Source: Alkalibacillus aidingensis
GTDB taxonomy: Bacteria > Bacillota > Bacilli > Bacillales > Alkalibacillaceae
DNA length: 64,000 nt
Direction of reading: 5' to 3'
Assembly: GCF_014595945.1 (NCBI RefSeq)
Contig: NZ_JABXWU010000001.1
Location: 372,001-436,000, forward strand
In this document: piece after piece, positions 1 through 9,581 of the stretch
How the letters are laid out: each line of letters opens with the position of its first letter
Numbering within the stretch: position 1 is the stretch's first letter
Translations under genes and position numbers: made by a program
The notes under the pieces: generated by a model
Told to the model about the DNA's origin: nothing
Database searches by the model: none
Seen by the model: only the letters and a program-made list of their open reading frames with translations

Positions 1-100
1 AGTATGGGCCAAAGTGGAACCAAATGGGTTTGATGAGGATGAAGTTGACTTAGATGAATTAGAATCAGAGTTAGCCGAAATTGAAGTCGATAAAGAGTAA
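1..100 (+). CDS. cotE: Spore coat protein CotE, C-terminal end (partial)
   Basis: The window opens inside an open frame (codons from base 2) that ends with TAA at 98-100 and encodes 32 residues, ending in a very acidic tail rich in Asp and Glu. CotE, the outer spore-coat morphogenetic protein, ends in just such an acidic tail, and cotE lies directly upstream of mutS in Bacillus. The call rests on tail composition and synteny only, because the body of the protein is outside the window. A terminator-like hairpin follows it, separating it from mutS. Confidence 0.65.
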   Translation, partial: VWAKVEPNGFDEDEVDLDELESELAEIEVDKE

Positions 101-128
101 CCCATACCCATAATCTAATTAACTCTCA

Positions 129-173
129 ACCATACAGTCGATTTGACAAAAATCGGCTGTATGGTTTTATTAA
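129..173 (+). terminator. Rho-independent terminator after cotE
   Basis: The inverted repeat ACCATACAGTCGAT / ATCGGCTGTATGGT (one G-T pair) with an 8-nt loop is followed by TTTTATT. It lies between the cotE stop and mutS. Confidence 0.8.
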
Positions 174-233
174 TCGACATAAAAATCTATGCTATAATGC
201 CAATAGAGATCAACAATTGGGGGATACATAGAA

Positions 234-2783
234 ATGGCCAAATATACGCCAATGATTGAACAATACTTACAAGTCAAATCCGAATATAAAGATGAGTTTT
301 TATTTTTTCGTTTAGGGGACTTCTATGAATTATTCTTTGATGATGCGTTAAAGGCTGCCAAAGAATTAGAAATCACGTTAACTAAACGCGATGCAGGTAA
401 TGAGAAGATTCCAATGTGTGGTGTTCCTTTTCATTCGGCAGAAAGCTATATAAAAACGTTAATAGACAAAGGTTACAAAGTAGCGATTTGTGAACAAGTT
501 GAAGACCCACAAACCGCCAAAGGAGTCGTCAAGCGCGAAGTCGTACAAGTCATTACTCCCGGTACTATTATGGAAGGCAAAATGTTAGATGAAACAGAGA
601 ACAATTTTATTGCCTCTATTACACATTCGGCGACATCTTTTGTCATTGCTTATACCGATTTATCAACAGGCGAATGCTCTGTTAGTCAAATGGCTGGTCG
701 TTTTAAAGATGTATTAAGTGAGTTATATAATCGACCAGTCAAGGAAATCGTTGTTTCAGAAAATTTTAATGAAGATTATAAACATTCACTTATTCATTAT
801 TTAAATGTGACTTTATCGTTCCAAGATAAAAGTGAGATACCTGAAGATTATCTCTATTTAGTAGAAAATTTAGAAGATGTTCATTTGGTTGAAGGTTTTG
901 GTCGACTATTCCAGTATATCTATCATTCTCAGAAACGGTATTTAACACACTTACAACGTGTTGAGTATATTCCAATAGAACAGTTTATGAAATTAGACTT
1001 GTATTCCAAACGCAACTTGGAGCTAATGGAATCAATTCGAGATCATAGTCAAAAGGGGACCTTATTATCGGTCTTGGACCAAACATCAACAGCGATGGGA
1101 GCTAGACGATTGAAGAAGTGGCTTGATCGTCCTTTGTTGTCAAAGGACGCTATTGAAAGACGTCACGAACAAGTTGAGTCGTTTATGGTTCACTTTTTTG
1201 AACGTGAGGAGATCCGGGAGCGTTTAAAACAAGTTTATGATCTTGAACGTTTATCAGGGCGAGTATCCTATGGTAATGTCAATGCGCGTGATTTAATTCA
1301 ATTGAAGAAATCTCTATCCGTCTTGCCATCCTTAAAGCAGGTGCTTGATCAAATTGAATCTCATTCTGTCACATCCCTATTAGGTGATATTTCCGTTTTT
1401 CAGGAAATCTATGATCTACTTAACCGTAGTATTCATGACGAACCACCGATCTCAATTACCGAAGGAGATATTATTAAAGATGGTTTTAATGCACAGCTTG
1501 ATGAGTATCGTGAAGCATCAAGAAACGGAAAAGCTTGGGTAGCTCAGTTAGAAGCAAGCGAAAGAGAAAGGTTAGGTGTCAAATCACTTAAAGTTGGCTA
1601 TAACAAAGTCTTTGGTTACTATATTGAAGTGACAAAAGCCAATTTAAATCAAATTGATCTATCAAGATACGAACGTAAACAAACATTAGCCAATGCTGAG
1701 AGATTTATTACACCAGAATTAAAAGAAAAAGAACGATTAATCCTCGAAGCTAAAGAAAAGAGTACGTCTTTAGAGTACGAGCTATTTATTAAGATTCGAG
1801 AACAAATAAAAGAATATATTCCTGTTATTCAAAAGTTAGCTGAACAGATCAGTAAGATTGATGTCCTTATAAGTTTAGCAGTTGTCAGTGAACAGAACAA
1901 TTACATTAAACCTATATTAAATGAAGAGCAGAATCTCCATATTGAAGACGGAAGACACCCTGTTGTTGAACAGGTCATGCAAGATCAATTTGTACCGAAT
2001 AATATTGAGATGGAGCAGGATACAAACATTCTGTTAATCACCGGACCCAATATGGCTGGTAAAAGTACGTATATGCGCCAACTTGGGCTAATTGCGATCA
2101 TGTCACAAATTGGTTGTTTTGTCCCTGCTACTCATGCAATATTACCTGTATTCGATCAAGTGTTTACAAGGATTGGTGCAGCTGATGATCTAGTATCTGG
2201 TCAAAGTACGTTTATGGTAGAAATGTTAGAAGCAGAACATGCAGTTAGCCACGCATCGAGTAAAAGTTTAATACTGTTTGATGAAATAGGGCGAGGGACG
2301 AGTACCTATGATGGTATAGCTTTAGCACAATCAATTGTTGAACATTTACACGATCATGTTGGAGCCAAAACTTTGTTTGCAACACATTATCATGAATTAA
2401 CGGACCTCGAAAATACGCTATCTCAACTACGCAACGTTCATGTTGAGGTGGATGAAGAAGATGGAGAGGTCGTCTTTTTACACCATATTAAACCAGGTAA
2501 AGCCGATCAAAGTTATGGTGTTCACGTAGCCAAATTAGCAAAGTTACCAGAGGATATTATCAACCGAGCAAACGAGTTGCTTGCCAGTTTTGAAAATGGC
2601 GACACGAAAGACTCTAATCAAATTCAAGAAGAACAGATGACATTATTTGAAGGTGAAACTAAACCAAAGCATGATCATGGACATGAAGATGTTGTAAATG
2701 AACTAAAACAGTTAAATTTATTAAACATGACACCTATGGATGCAATGAACGTGTTATATCAACTTCAGAAAAAGATAGATTAA
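234..2783 (+). CDS. mutS: DNA mismatch repair protein MutS
   Basis: 849 aa, full length for MutS. It recognises base mismatches and small loops and starts methyl-independent mismatch repair with MutL. The N-terminal mismatch-binding domain carries the Phe-Tyr-Glu wedge motif at residues 30-32. The ATPase domain has the Walker A motif GPNMAGKST near residue 603, followed by the DEIGRGTST signature. Near residue 800 the sequence EEQMTLF fits the QxxLF type of beta-clamp binding motif found in Bacillus MutS. GGGGG upstream of the ATG is the likely ribosome site. It is followed 12 bases later by mutL, so the two form an operon, probably with miaA and hfq. Confidence 0.98.
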   Translation: MAKYTPMIEQYLQVKSEYKDEFLFFRLGDFYELFFDDALKAAKELEITLTKRDAGNEKIPMCGVPFHSAESYIKTLIDKGYKVAICEQVEDPQTAKGVVKREVVQVITPGTIMEGKMLDETENNFIASITHSATSFVIAYTDLSTGECSVSQMAGRFKDVLSELYNRPVKEIVVSENFNEDYKHSLIHYLNVTLSFQDKSEIPEDYLYLVENLEDVHLVEGFGRLFQYIYHSQKRYLTHLQRVEYIPIEQFMKLDLYSKRNLELMESIRDHSQKGTLLSVLDQTSTAMGARRLKKWLDRPLLSKDAIERRHEQVESFMVHFFEREEIRERLKQVYDLERLSGRVSYGNVNARDLIQLKKSLSVLPSLKQVLDQIESHSVTSLLGDISVFQEIYDLLNRSIHDEPPISITEGDIIKDGFNAQLDEYREASRNGKAWVAQLEASERERLGVKSLKVGYNKVFGYYIEVTKANLNQIDLSRYERKQTLANAERFITPELKEKERLILEAKEKSTSLEYELFIKIREQIKEYIPVIQKLAEQISKIDVLISLAVVSEQNNYIKPILNEEQNLHIEDGRHPVVEQVMQDQFVPNNIEMEQDTNILLITGPNMAGKSTYMRQLGLIAIMSQIGCFVPATHAILPVFDQVFTRIGAADDLVSGQSTFMVEMLEAEHAVSHASSKSLILFDEIGRGTSTYDGIALAQSIVEHLHDHVGAKTLFATHYHELTDLENTLSQLRNVHVEVDEEDGEVVFLHHIKPGKADQSYGVHVAKLAKLPEDIINRANELLASFENGDTKDSNQIQEEQMTLFEGETKPKHDHGHEDVVNELKQLNLLNMTPMDAMNVLYQLQKKID

Positions 2784-2795
2784 AGGAAGTGTAGA

Positions 2796-4634
2796 ATGGG
2801 TAAGATTATTGAACTACCAGAAGCATTATCTAATAAAATAGCAGCTGGTGAAGTCGTTGAACGACCAGCATCAGTTGTAAAAGAGCTATTAGAGAATAGT
2901 ATCGATGCCAACAGTAGTTGGATAAGAATTGAGTTAGAAGAGGCTGGTTTACGTTCGATAAAAATCATTGATGATGGAGACGGAATCGAAAATGATGACG
3001 TTGAAACGGCATTTTACCGTCATGCAACGAGTAAAATTGGAGATGAGCAAGATTTATTTCGTGTAAGTACCTTAGGTTTTAGAGGAGAAGCCCTAGCGAG
3101 TATCGCCTCTGTTAGCCAGCTCACCTTAAGAACATCCACAGGCACAGAGACTGGAAAAGAATTAGTTATACACGGAGGAAATCTAATCAGTGAGCAAAAA
3201 CATACTAAACGAAAAGGAACTGAAATAAACGTTGAAAACTTATTTTACAACACCCCTGCGCGATTGAAGTATTTAAAGACTGTCCATACTGAGTTAGGAC
3301 ATATAACAGATGTGATTAACCGTATGGCGATTGCTCATCCGGAGATTCGCTTCGAATGTGATCACAACCATAAACGGTTATTCTTTACACCTGGTAATAG
3401 TCAGTTACTACAAGTGATTCAGCAGATATATGGAATGAAGATTGCAAAAAATATGCTACCAGTAGAAACGACTTCCCTAGATTATCATGTGAAAGGCTTC
3501 ATTGGTAAACCAGAAATTACCCGTTCTAATCGCAACTACATTTCGTTAATTGTTAATGGAAGGTATATTAAAAACCCGTTTTTAAATAAGGCAATTCTTG
3601 ATGGGTATCATACATTTTTACCTATTGGGCGTTATCCAGTAGTTGTGTTACAAATTGAGATGGATCCTTATCTAGTTGATGTCAACGTTCATCCAGCCAA
3701 GACTGAGGTTCGTTTTAGTAAAGAGAAAGAGTTATTTGAAGTCATAAAAGAAGCAGTCTACCACGTTCTCCATAGACAACGTCTAATTCCTGAAGCTTCT
3801 AAACAGCCAAAAGAAAAATCTGAGCAAGAATCACTTGATTTTTCCTTAGGTGTTAATAAACCTGAACAGGGTGAAGCGGTTCAGGAGCGTGTAGATTCTT
3901 TTGATACACCACTAACAAAGAAAACTGAGGAATTTGGCGATGCATCACAATTGTTTGAAGATGTAAATCAACTAGAATCTGAGTCCGATCTTAATGACAG
4001 TCACGAACAACAAGAAAAAGTAGAATCTTATCATTTTAAAGAAGAACGAGAACGTTTACCATATTTGAGTCCGATTGGTCAATTACATGGAACTTATATT
4101 CTCGCTCAAAATGAACAAGGCCTTTATATGATTGACCAACACGCTGCACAAGAGCGGATTAAATATGAATTCTATAAGAAGCAGCTAGGTCAACCGATTA
4201 AAGAGGTACAGGAATTGGCTATTCCATTAACGTTTGAATTTACACCACAAGAAGCCATCAGTATACAAGAAAATGGTCAAGAATTGGAAAAAGTAGGCTT
4301 ATTTTTAGAACCTTTTGGAGATAATAGCTTTATAGTAAGGTCTTATCCTAGTTGGTTTCCAACTGGTGAAGAAGAACAAATTATTCGTGATATGATAGAG
4401 GAATTAATAGAAGGTAAATCAATTGATTTGGAAAAGATTCGGGAAGAAGCAGCAATCCTTATGTCCTGTAAACGGTCTATTAAAGCTAATCACTACTTAA
4501 ATCGTGATGAGATGGAATACTTACTTAACGAACTTAGAACCTGCCATGATCCTTTCACATGTCCACATGGTCGACCGATTGTAGTTCATTTTAGTGATTA
4601 TGAGCTACAACGTATGTTTAAACGAATTATGTAA
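2796..4634 (+). CDS. mutL: DNA mismatch repair endonuclease MutL
   Basis: 612 aa. MutL is the GHKL ATPase that couples MutS recognition to strand incision. The N-terminal half has the ATP-binding motifs ([22 protein letters not shown]). The C-terminal half contains the nicking-endonuclease metal motif [12 protein letters not shown], plus SCKRSIKA and CPHGRP. This is therefore the endonuclease-type MutL of Gram-positives rather than the E. coli type. The middle region (about 330-420) is a poorly conserved acidic linker. RBS GGAAG lies just before the ATG. It follows mutS by 12 bases. Confidence 0.98.
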   Translation: MGKIIELPEALSNKIAAGEVVERPASVVKELLENSIDANSSWIRIELEEAGLRSIKIIDDGDGIENDDVETAFYRHATSKIGDEQDLFRVSTLGFRGEALASIASVSQLTLRTSTGTETGKELVIHGGNLISEQKHTKRKGTEINVENLFYNTPARLKYLKTVHTELGHITDVINRMAIAHPEIRFECDHNHKRLFFTPGNSQLLQVIQQIYGMKIAKNMLPVETTSLDYHVKGFIGKPEITRSNRNYISLIVNGRYIKNPFLNKAILDGYHTFLPIGRYPVVVLQIEMDPYLVDVNVHPAKTEVRFSKEKELFEVIKEAVYHVLHRQRLIPEASKQPKEKSEQESLDFSLGVNKPEQGEAVQERVDSFDTPLTKKTEEFGDASQLFEDVNQLESESDLNDSHEQQEKVESYHFKEERERLPYLSPIGQLHGTYILAQNEQGLYMIDQHAAQERIKYEFYKKQLGQPIKEVQELAIPLTFEFTPQEAISIQENGQELEKVGLFLEPFGDNSFIVRSYPSWFPTGEEEQIIRDMIEELIEGKSIDLEKIREEAAILMSCKRSIKANHYLNRDEMEYLLNELRTCHDPFTCPHGRPIVVHFSDYELQRMFKRIM

Positions 4635-4650
4635 TAAGAGAGGGAACATC

Positions 4651-5595
4651 GTGAAACCAATTGTTATTAGTGTCATCGGTCCAACAGCGGTTGGAAAAAC
4701 TAAATTAGGTATTGAAATATGCAAACGATTTAATGGTGAGGTTATTAATGGGGATTCCATGCAATTTTATCGTGGTTTTGATATTGGTACGGCAAAAGTA
4801 ACTGAAGAAGAGGCTGAAGGAATTCCACATCATCTAATTGATCAACTTTCACCAACAGATTCTTACTCGGCAGCTTCGTTTAAAAATGATCTATCTGAAA
4901 AGGTTAATCAACTAAAAAACAAAAGGAAGTTACCTGTAGTAGTTGGTGGAACTGGTTTCTACATTCAATCTGCTATTTATGACTTTAATTTTTCCGATGC
5001 TAAAAGAGACGATCAGTATGTCGAAGCGGCTATTCAAGACATAAAGGAAAATGGAGTTGAGCCATACTATGAAAAACTCAAGCAAGTAGATCCAGTACAG
5101 GCTAGTAAGGTTCACCCGAATAATATTAGACGAGTTGTCCGAGCATTAGAAGTGTATGAACGAACAGGATTACCGATGTCAGATTATGAAGCTAAACAAT
5201 CTAACGAGTCGCCTTATACACCTTATATCATCGGTTTAGACATGGACCGTCAACTATTATATGAAAGAATTAATAAACGGGTTGACCTGATGATGGAAGA
5301 GGGTTTATTAGAAGAAGTGACAAGGATATATGAGAAATTTGGTGGTGATGTTCAGGCGATGCAAGGAATAGGGTATAAGGAGTTTATTCCTTATTTCGAA
5401 GAAGACCAGCCGTTAGAACAAGTAGTAAACCAGATTAAACAAAATACTCGTCGCTTTGCTAAAAGGCAATTGACATATTATCGTAATAAGATACCAGATG
5501 TTCATTGGTATCAAGTCGACCCTGATCATTATTTGGAAACTTTTGAGTTAATTTTTTCAAATCTAGCAGGATTTTTGGAAAAATTAAACGAATAA
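4651..5595 (+). CDS. miaA: tRNA dimethylallyltransferase MiaA
   Basis: 314 aa from a GTG start. It transfers a dimethylallyl group to N6 of A37 in tRNAs reading codons that begin with U. The P-loop GPTAVGKT lies at residues 10-17, followed by [10 protein letters not shown] and GGTGFY, all typical of MiaA. The frame is open upstream to 4594 inside mutL, but GTG at 4651 is preceded by AGAGAGGG at correct spacing and gives the normal family N-terminus, so I chose it. It follows mutL by 16 bases, as in the Bacillus mutSL-miaA-hfq arrangement. Confidence 0.97.
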   Translation: MKPIVISVIGPTAVGKTKLGIEICKRFNGEVINGDSMQFYRGFDIGTAKVTEEEAEGIPHHLIDQLSPTDSYSAASFKNDLSEKVNQLKNKRKLPVVVGGTGFYIQSAIYDFNFSDAKRDDQYVEAAIQDIKENGVEPYYEKLKQVDPVQASKVHPNNIRRVVRALEVYERTGLPMSDYEAKQSNESPYTPYIIGLDMDRQLLYERINKRVDLMMEEGLLEEVTRIYEKFGGDVQAMQGIGYKEFIPYFEEDQPLEQVVNQIKQNTRRFAKRQLTYYRNKIPDVHWYQVDPDHYLETFELIFSNLAGFLEKLNE

Positions 5596-5627
5596 ATATA
5601 ATATTAGATAGACAGAGGAGGATTCGT

Positions 5628-5849
5628 ATGGCAAGTTCTACTAATGTACAGGATGCCTATTTGAACAAATTGCGAAAAGAGAAGGTGCAGTTAACAGTAT
5701 TTTTAACTAATGGGTTTCAATTAAGAGGTATCATTAAGTCATTTGATAATTTTACGATTTTAATTGAAACGGATGGTAAACAACAACTCATCTTTAAACA
5801 TGCCATTTCAACATTCGCACCTGTTAAGAATATTGAGTTGGATTCATAA
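5628..5849 (+). CDS. hfq: RNA chaperone Hfq
   Basis: 73 aa, the usual size of Firmicute Hfq. It is an Sm-like protein that forms a hexameric ring and binds A- and U-rich RNA. Sm1 ([22 protein letters not shown]-like) and Sm2 (KHAIST) motifs are both present. RBS GAGGAGG is strong. It is the last gene of the run from mutS and is followed by a hairpin terminator and a 690-base gene-free block. Confidence 0.97.
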   Translation: MASSTNVQDAYLNKLRKEKVQLTVFLTNGFQLRGIIKSFDNFTILIETDGKQQLIFKHAISTFAPVKNIELDS

Positions 5850-5873
5850 TTTTTATAGTTTTTTGCTTCTCGT

Positions 5874-5901
5874 AAGTCTATCACTATTAAGTGATAGGCT
5901 T
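5874..5901 (+). terminator. Hairpin terminator after hfq
   Basis: AAGTCTATCACT and AGTGATAGGCTT pair around an ATTA loop and are followed by a T-containing tail. A T-rich stretch also precedes it. Confidence 0.6.
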
Positions 5902-5972
5902 ATTCGTTTTGGATTGGTTCAAATGCCATGGCTAAGCTCATAGGATGTGCAGTTAGGTTGGATTAGTCGTTG

Positions 5973-6136
5973 CCTCTCAATGACGTTTTCCATATCAAAC
6001 GGTGGCAGAACGTCATCGAGAGTATTTCTTTCTTACATTTTGTACTTCACACGAGGGTGAAACGTCATTGAGAGTGCTTCTTTCTTACATTTTGCGCTTC
6101 ACACGAGGGTAAAACGTCATCGAGAGTGCTTCACTC
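5973..6136 (+). repeat. 52-bp tandem repeat (about 2.4 copies) with an inverted partial copy
   Basis: In the 690-base gap after hfq, a unit beginning AACGTCATCGAGAGT starts at 6009, 6061 and 6113, exactly 52 bases apart. The first two copies differ at only a few positions, and the third is cut after about 24 bases. At 5973-5988 CTCTCAATGACGTTTT is the reverse complement of the unit start, so a stem with the direct copies is possible. No reading frame covers it. Function unknown. Confidence 0.75.
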
Positions 6137-6249
6137 CATCGAATTGCTCGTAACTTCATTGGGACAGACACAAAACTAGTGAACGAACATCATCTATCAA
6201 ATGTGAAGGTTAATGTTAGTTTGTATTCGATTCCTTAATAAAATGGAGG

Positions 6250-6403
6250 ATTCAGCAATTAATGTTGGTAATTCAGCAATTAATCATGTGTATTCATCAA
6301 CTATGAAACGCGATTCATCAATTAAAGCTCGTATTCATTAATAAGGTCGCCTATTCAATAATAAAATCACTCATTCATTAATAAACACTTAATTCTCCAA
6401 TAA
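6250..6403 (+). repeat. Eight-copy phased array of an ATTCATnAATnA motif
   Basis: A 12-base motif close to ATTCATCAATTA / ATTCATTAATAA starts at 6250, 6271, 6292, 6313, 6333, 6353, 6373 and 6392. The step is 19-21 bases, about two helical turns, and the 7-9 base spacers are unrelated to each other. The array lies upstream of hflX and downstream of the 52-bp repeat. It is not a CRISPR: repeats and spacers are far too short. No reading frame spans it. Confidence 0.75.
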
Positions 6404-6537
6404 TCTTGCTGGCGATCCTTGCGAAGCGTTTACTGACTACACATAAACAACACTATAATTAAACTAAATGCTAATAAAGATGGAAATTTTGTTAATAATG
6501 CTTATAATGGAATCAGACTTACAAAGGAGACTTTATA

Positions 6538-7776
6538 TTGAAAGAACAAGCAATCTTAATCGGCTGTCATACAGGAAAACAGAGTGAAGAATCTTTTCAT
6601 ACATCCATGGATGAACTAAAAGCTCTAGCTTTAACAGTTAATGCTGAGGTGGTTGAAACATTTATCCAAAAACGCGATCAAATACATTCAGCCCTTTACA
6701 TTGGAACTGGGAAAGTTGAAGAAATTAAAGAATTTGTCTCTGAACAAGAAATTGATATTGCAATTGTAAATAGTGAACTTTCACCTTCACAAGCTCGGAA
6801 CCTTTCTGAGCACTTGGAGATTAAGGTGCTTGATCGAACACAGCTTATTTTAGATATTTTTGCTATGCGCGCCCGAACAAAAGAAGGTAAGCTGCAGGTG
6901 GAATTGGCACAACTAGAATACTTATTACCACGATTACATGGACAAGGAGTTGCCTTATCACGATTGGGTGGTGGTATTGGTACACGTGGTCCAGGTGAAA
7001 CAAAATTAGAAACCGATCGTCGTCATATTAGAAGGCGAATAACAGAGATTAAACGTGCGATTGACCAGGTCGTTAAACAGCGACAACAATACCGTGAGCG
7101 ACGTAAGAAGAATTCTGCTTTTCAAATCTCGATTGTCGGTTATACAAACGCGGGGAAATCAACTTTATTTAACCGGTTAACTCAAACTGAATCGCTAGCT
7201 GAAGATAAATTATTTGCAACGTTAGATCCGATGACTCGTAAAATAACGTTGCCGAGTGGTTTTCAGCCGTTAATTTCTGATACAGTTGGATTTATTCAAG
7301 AACTTCCTACAACCCTAATAGCAGCATTTCGTTCAACGCTAGAAGAAGTGATTGAAGCAGACTTTATTCTACACGTAGTGGATTGCTCTAACCGTCATTA
7401 TGTTGAACATGAAAAAACAGTTCACGAGATTTTAAATGAGTTAGGGGCCGGTAATATACCAATATTAACTGTTTATAATAAATCAGATTTAAATTCTGAA
7501 TCATTTATTCCTTATACTACACCACACATTTTGATGAGTGCATTAGATAATGAAGATCTACACCGTCTTAAACTAACAATTGAACAGACGTTAATGGATG
7601 TGTGGGAAAGCTATGAGGTGAAATTAAAAAGCAGTAAAGGTAAACTGATCAATCAACTTAAAAGAGATACTATCATTACGACAGAGACATTTAATGAAGA
7701 CGATGAAACATATGTGATTGAAGGGTTTGTCTCTAAGGACTCACCTCTATATACCAATATAACGCAAAGTGAGTGA
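6538..7776 (+). CDS. hflX: Ribosome-associated GTPase HflX
   Basis: 412 aa from a TTG start preceded by AAAGGAGA. HflX binds the 50S subunit and splits stalled or hibernating ribosomes. The N-terminal HflX domain precedes a linker with the glycine-rich GGGIGTRGPGE motif. The GTPase domain has G1 GYTNAGKST at about residue 200, G3 DTVGF and G4 NKSD. A short C-terminal domain follows. It is 6 bases from ynbB, as in B. subtilis where hflX (ynbA) and ynbB are neighbours. Confidence 0.95.
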   Translation: MKEQAILIGCHTGKQSEESFHTSMDELKALALTVNAEVVETFIQKRDQIHSALYIGTGKVEEIKEFVSEQEIDIAIVNSELSPSQARNLSEHLEIKVLDRTQLILDIFAMRARTKEGKLQVELAQLEYLLPRLHGQGVALSRLGGGIGTRGPGETKLETDRRHIRRRITEIKRAIDQVVKQRQQYRERRKKNSAFQISIVGYTNAGKSTLFNRLTQTESLAEDKLFATLDPMTRKITLPSGFQPLISDTVGFIQELPTTLIAAFRSTLEEVIEADFILHVVDCSNRHYVEHEKTVHEILNELGAGNIPILTVYNKSDLNSESFIPYTTPHILMSALDNEDLHRLKLTIEQTLMDVWESYEVKLKSSKGKLINQLKRDTIITTETFNEDDETYVIEGFVSKDSPLYTNITQSE

Positions 7777-7782
7777 TTCAAC

Positions 7783-9027
7783 ATGGAAGAACAACAATTA
7801 GTAATGATTCAAGAAACAGAAGCGGAACTTAACGAACGTTTTAACGAAATTAGTCGACTTGTCACATATAATCAGAACAAAGTGTTAAAAGCTTTCCAAA
7901 GGTTAAATGTAAGTGATGTTCACTTTACCCCTACAACTGGATATGGCTATGATGATTTAGGGCGGGAGAAATTAGAAGAATTATACGCTGAAGTCTTTGG
8001 AGCTGAAGATGCGTTAGTTAGGCCTCAGATCATCTCAGGTACACATGCCATTTCAACCACTTTATTCGGATTATTAAGGCCTGGAGATGAATTATTATCA
8101 ATAACGGGTGCCCCATACGATACTTTAGAAAGCGTTATCGGTCATAAACAGCAGGTTGACGGCTCATTGACTGACTTCGGAATAACGTATCGTGAAATCC
8201 CATTAAATACACAAGGTGAAGTACAAAGAGACTTAATTAAGGACTATATGTCAGAACACACTAAAGTCATTGCCATTCAACGATCAAAAGGTTATGCTAA
8301 TCGACCTTCATTTTCAGTTGATGATATTAAAAAGATGATAGAATATGTCAAATCAATTAAATCAGATGCCATCGTCTTTGTTGATAATTGTTATGGTGAG
8401 TTTGTGGAGGTTGATGAACCTACCAATGTTGGGGCTGATATTATAGCTGGTTCATTAATTAAAAACCCTGGAGCCGGAATTGTTAGAACAGGGGGGTATA
8501 TTGTCGGTCGGCAAGATCTAATTAAGCGATGTGCCAATAGGTTGTCAGCTCCTGGGCTTGGTAAAGAAGCTGGCGCTACGTTAAATAGTTTGCAAGAAAT
8601 GTTTCAGGGCTTATTTTTAGCACCACACACTGTTGGTGAGGCACTAAAAGGATCTTACTTTACCGCAACATTGTTATGTAAACACGGATTCGCAACCACT
8701 CCTAGTTATGATGCTGAACGAACTGATTTAATTCAATCAGTTACTTTTAATACAAAAGAGGAAATGATTCAGTTCGCCCAAAAGATTCAACAACAATCAC
8801 CAATTAATGCCTATGTCACTCCTGAGCCAAGTTATATGCCAGGTTACGATCATGATGTGATTATGGCGGCAGGTACGTTCATTCAAGGGGCAAGCTTAGA
8901 GTTAACAGCAGATGGTCCGATTCGGGAACCTTATACGTTATATGTTCAAGGTGGATTAACTTACGAACATGTTAAACTGGCGATTACCGAAGCGTTATGC
9001 TCACTATCTTTAACGACATCAAAATAA
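7783..9027 (+). CDS. ynbB: PLP-dependent YnbB-like protein (aluminium-resistance / methionine gamma-lyase family)
   Basis: 414 aa. This is the fold-type I PLP enzyme family often labelled aluminium resistance protein or methionine gamma-lyase-like. FVDNCYGEF matches the cofactor-binding Asp region, and SLIKNPGAGI contains the likely Schiff-base lysine. The true substrate of the family is not settled, and I do not assign one. The gene follows hflX by 6 bases and is followed by a terminator, so it closes that operon before glnR. Confidence 0.88.
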   Translation: MEEQQLVMIQETEAELNERFNEISRLVTYNQNKVLKAFQRLNVSDVHFTPTTGYGYDDLGREKLEELYAEVFGAEDALVRPQIISGTHAISTTLFGLLRPGDELLSITGAPYDTLESVIGHKQQVDGSLTDFGITYREIPLNTQGEVQRDLIKDYMSEHTKVIAIQRSKGYANRPSFSVDDIKKMIEYVKSIKSDAIVFVDNCYGEFVEVDEPTNVGADIIAGSLIKNPGAGIVRTGGYIVGRQDLIKRCANRLSAPGLGKEAGATLNSLQEMFQGLFLAPHTVGEALKGSYFTATLLCKHGFATTPSYDAERTDLIQSVTFNTKEEMIQFAQKIQQQSPINAYVTPEPSYMPGYDHDVIMAAGTFIQGASLELTADGPIREPYTLYVQGGLTYEHVKLAITEALCSLSLTTSK

Positions 9028-9030
9028 TGA

Positions 9031-9070
9031 TAAGAGGTTTTGCACAGTGAGTTGCATAACCTCTTATTTT
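9031..9070 (+). terminator. Terminator after ynbB
   Basis: AAGAGGTT (9032) pairs with AACCTCTT (9058-9065), with additional TGCA pairing inside, followed by ATTTTTTAT. Confidence 0.8.
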
Positions 9071-9073
9071 TTA

Positions 9074-9123
9074 TGTTAACTTTTCTAACATCTGTTGACA
9101 TGTTTGGTGACGTATTATATACT
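9074..9123 (+). promoter_or_regulatory. glnRA promoter with a GlnR/TnrA operator
   Basis: A sigma-A promoter is present: TTGACA at 9095-9100, 17-base spacer, TATACT at 9118-9123. Just upstream, 9074-9090 reads TGTTAACTTTTCTAACA, an exact fit to the GlnR/TnrA consensus TGTNA-N7-TNACA. A weaker second site (TGACA-N7-TGACG, 9096-9112) overlaps the -35 box. Two operators in this arrangement match known autorepression of glnRA by GlnR under nitrogen excess. Confidence 0.88.
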
Positions 9124-9147
9124 ATTTAACAAGTTGGAGGTGTTGAT

Positions 9148-9549
9148 ATGACTTATTCAGATCGAAAGTCAATGCCATTGTTTCCGATTAGTATCGTGAC
9201 AGAACTAACAGAACTGACTGCAAGACAAGTTCGATACTACGAGGAGAAAGGGTTAGTGACTCCTGTTCGATCGAAAGGTAATAGACGATTATTTTCATTT
9301 TATGATGTCGATCGCCTATTGGAGATTAAAGAACTGATCGATCAAGGTGTTAACTTAGCTGGAATTAAGCAGGTTTTAAAAGTTAAAAGTGAACAACAAG
9401 AGCCAATTAAACATAAAGAAGAAGTTACCATGAGAGAGGACATATCTGAAAAAGATCTTCACAAAATGCTAAGACGAGAGCTCATAGAATCAGGTTACTT
9501 AAATCATTCATCTATTGTTAAGGGAGAACTATCTCGGTTCTACCATTAA
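9148..9549 (+). CDS. glnR: Nitrogen-responsive MerR-type repressor GlnR
   Basis: 133 aa. The MerR-type winged helix-turn-helix ([15 protein letters not shown] and [14 protein letters not shown]) occupies about residues 20-85. The protein ends in GELSRFYH, matching the C-terminal tail through which GlnR senses feedback-inhibited glutamine synthetase. The lack of a long acidic C-terminus and its place before glnA favour GlnR over TnrA. It is cotranscribed with glnA, 32 bases downstream, from the GlnR-box promoter. Confidence 0.96.
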   Translation: MTYSDRKSMPLFPISIVTELTELTARQVRYYEEKGLVTPVRSKGNRRLFSFYDVDRLLEIKELIDQGVNLAGIKQVLKVKSEQQEPIKHKEEVTMREDISEKDLHKMLRRELIESGYLNHSSIVKGELSRFYH

Positions 9550-9581
9550 TAATAAAAAAATCTTTAGGGAGGCAATTTGTT

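Noticed and set aside
4594-4650. MiaA N-terminal extension from ATG 4594
   Set aside because: It lies inside mutL, lacks an RBS and adds residues not seen in the family; GTG 4651 fits better.
6250-6403. CRISPR array in the hfq-hflX gap
   Set aside because: The repeated unit is only about 12 bases with 7-9 base gaps and varies between copies; no cas genes are near.
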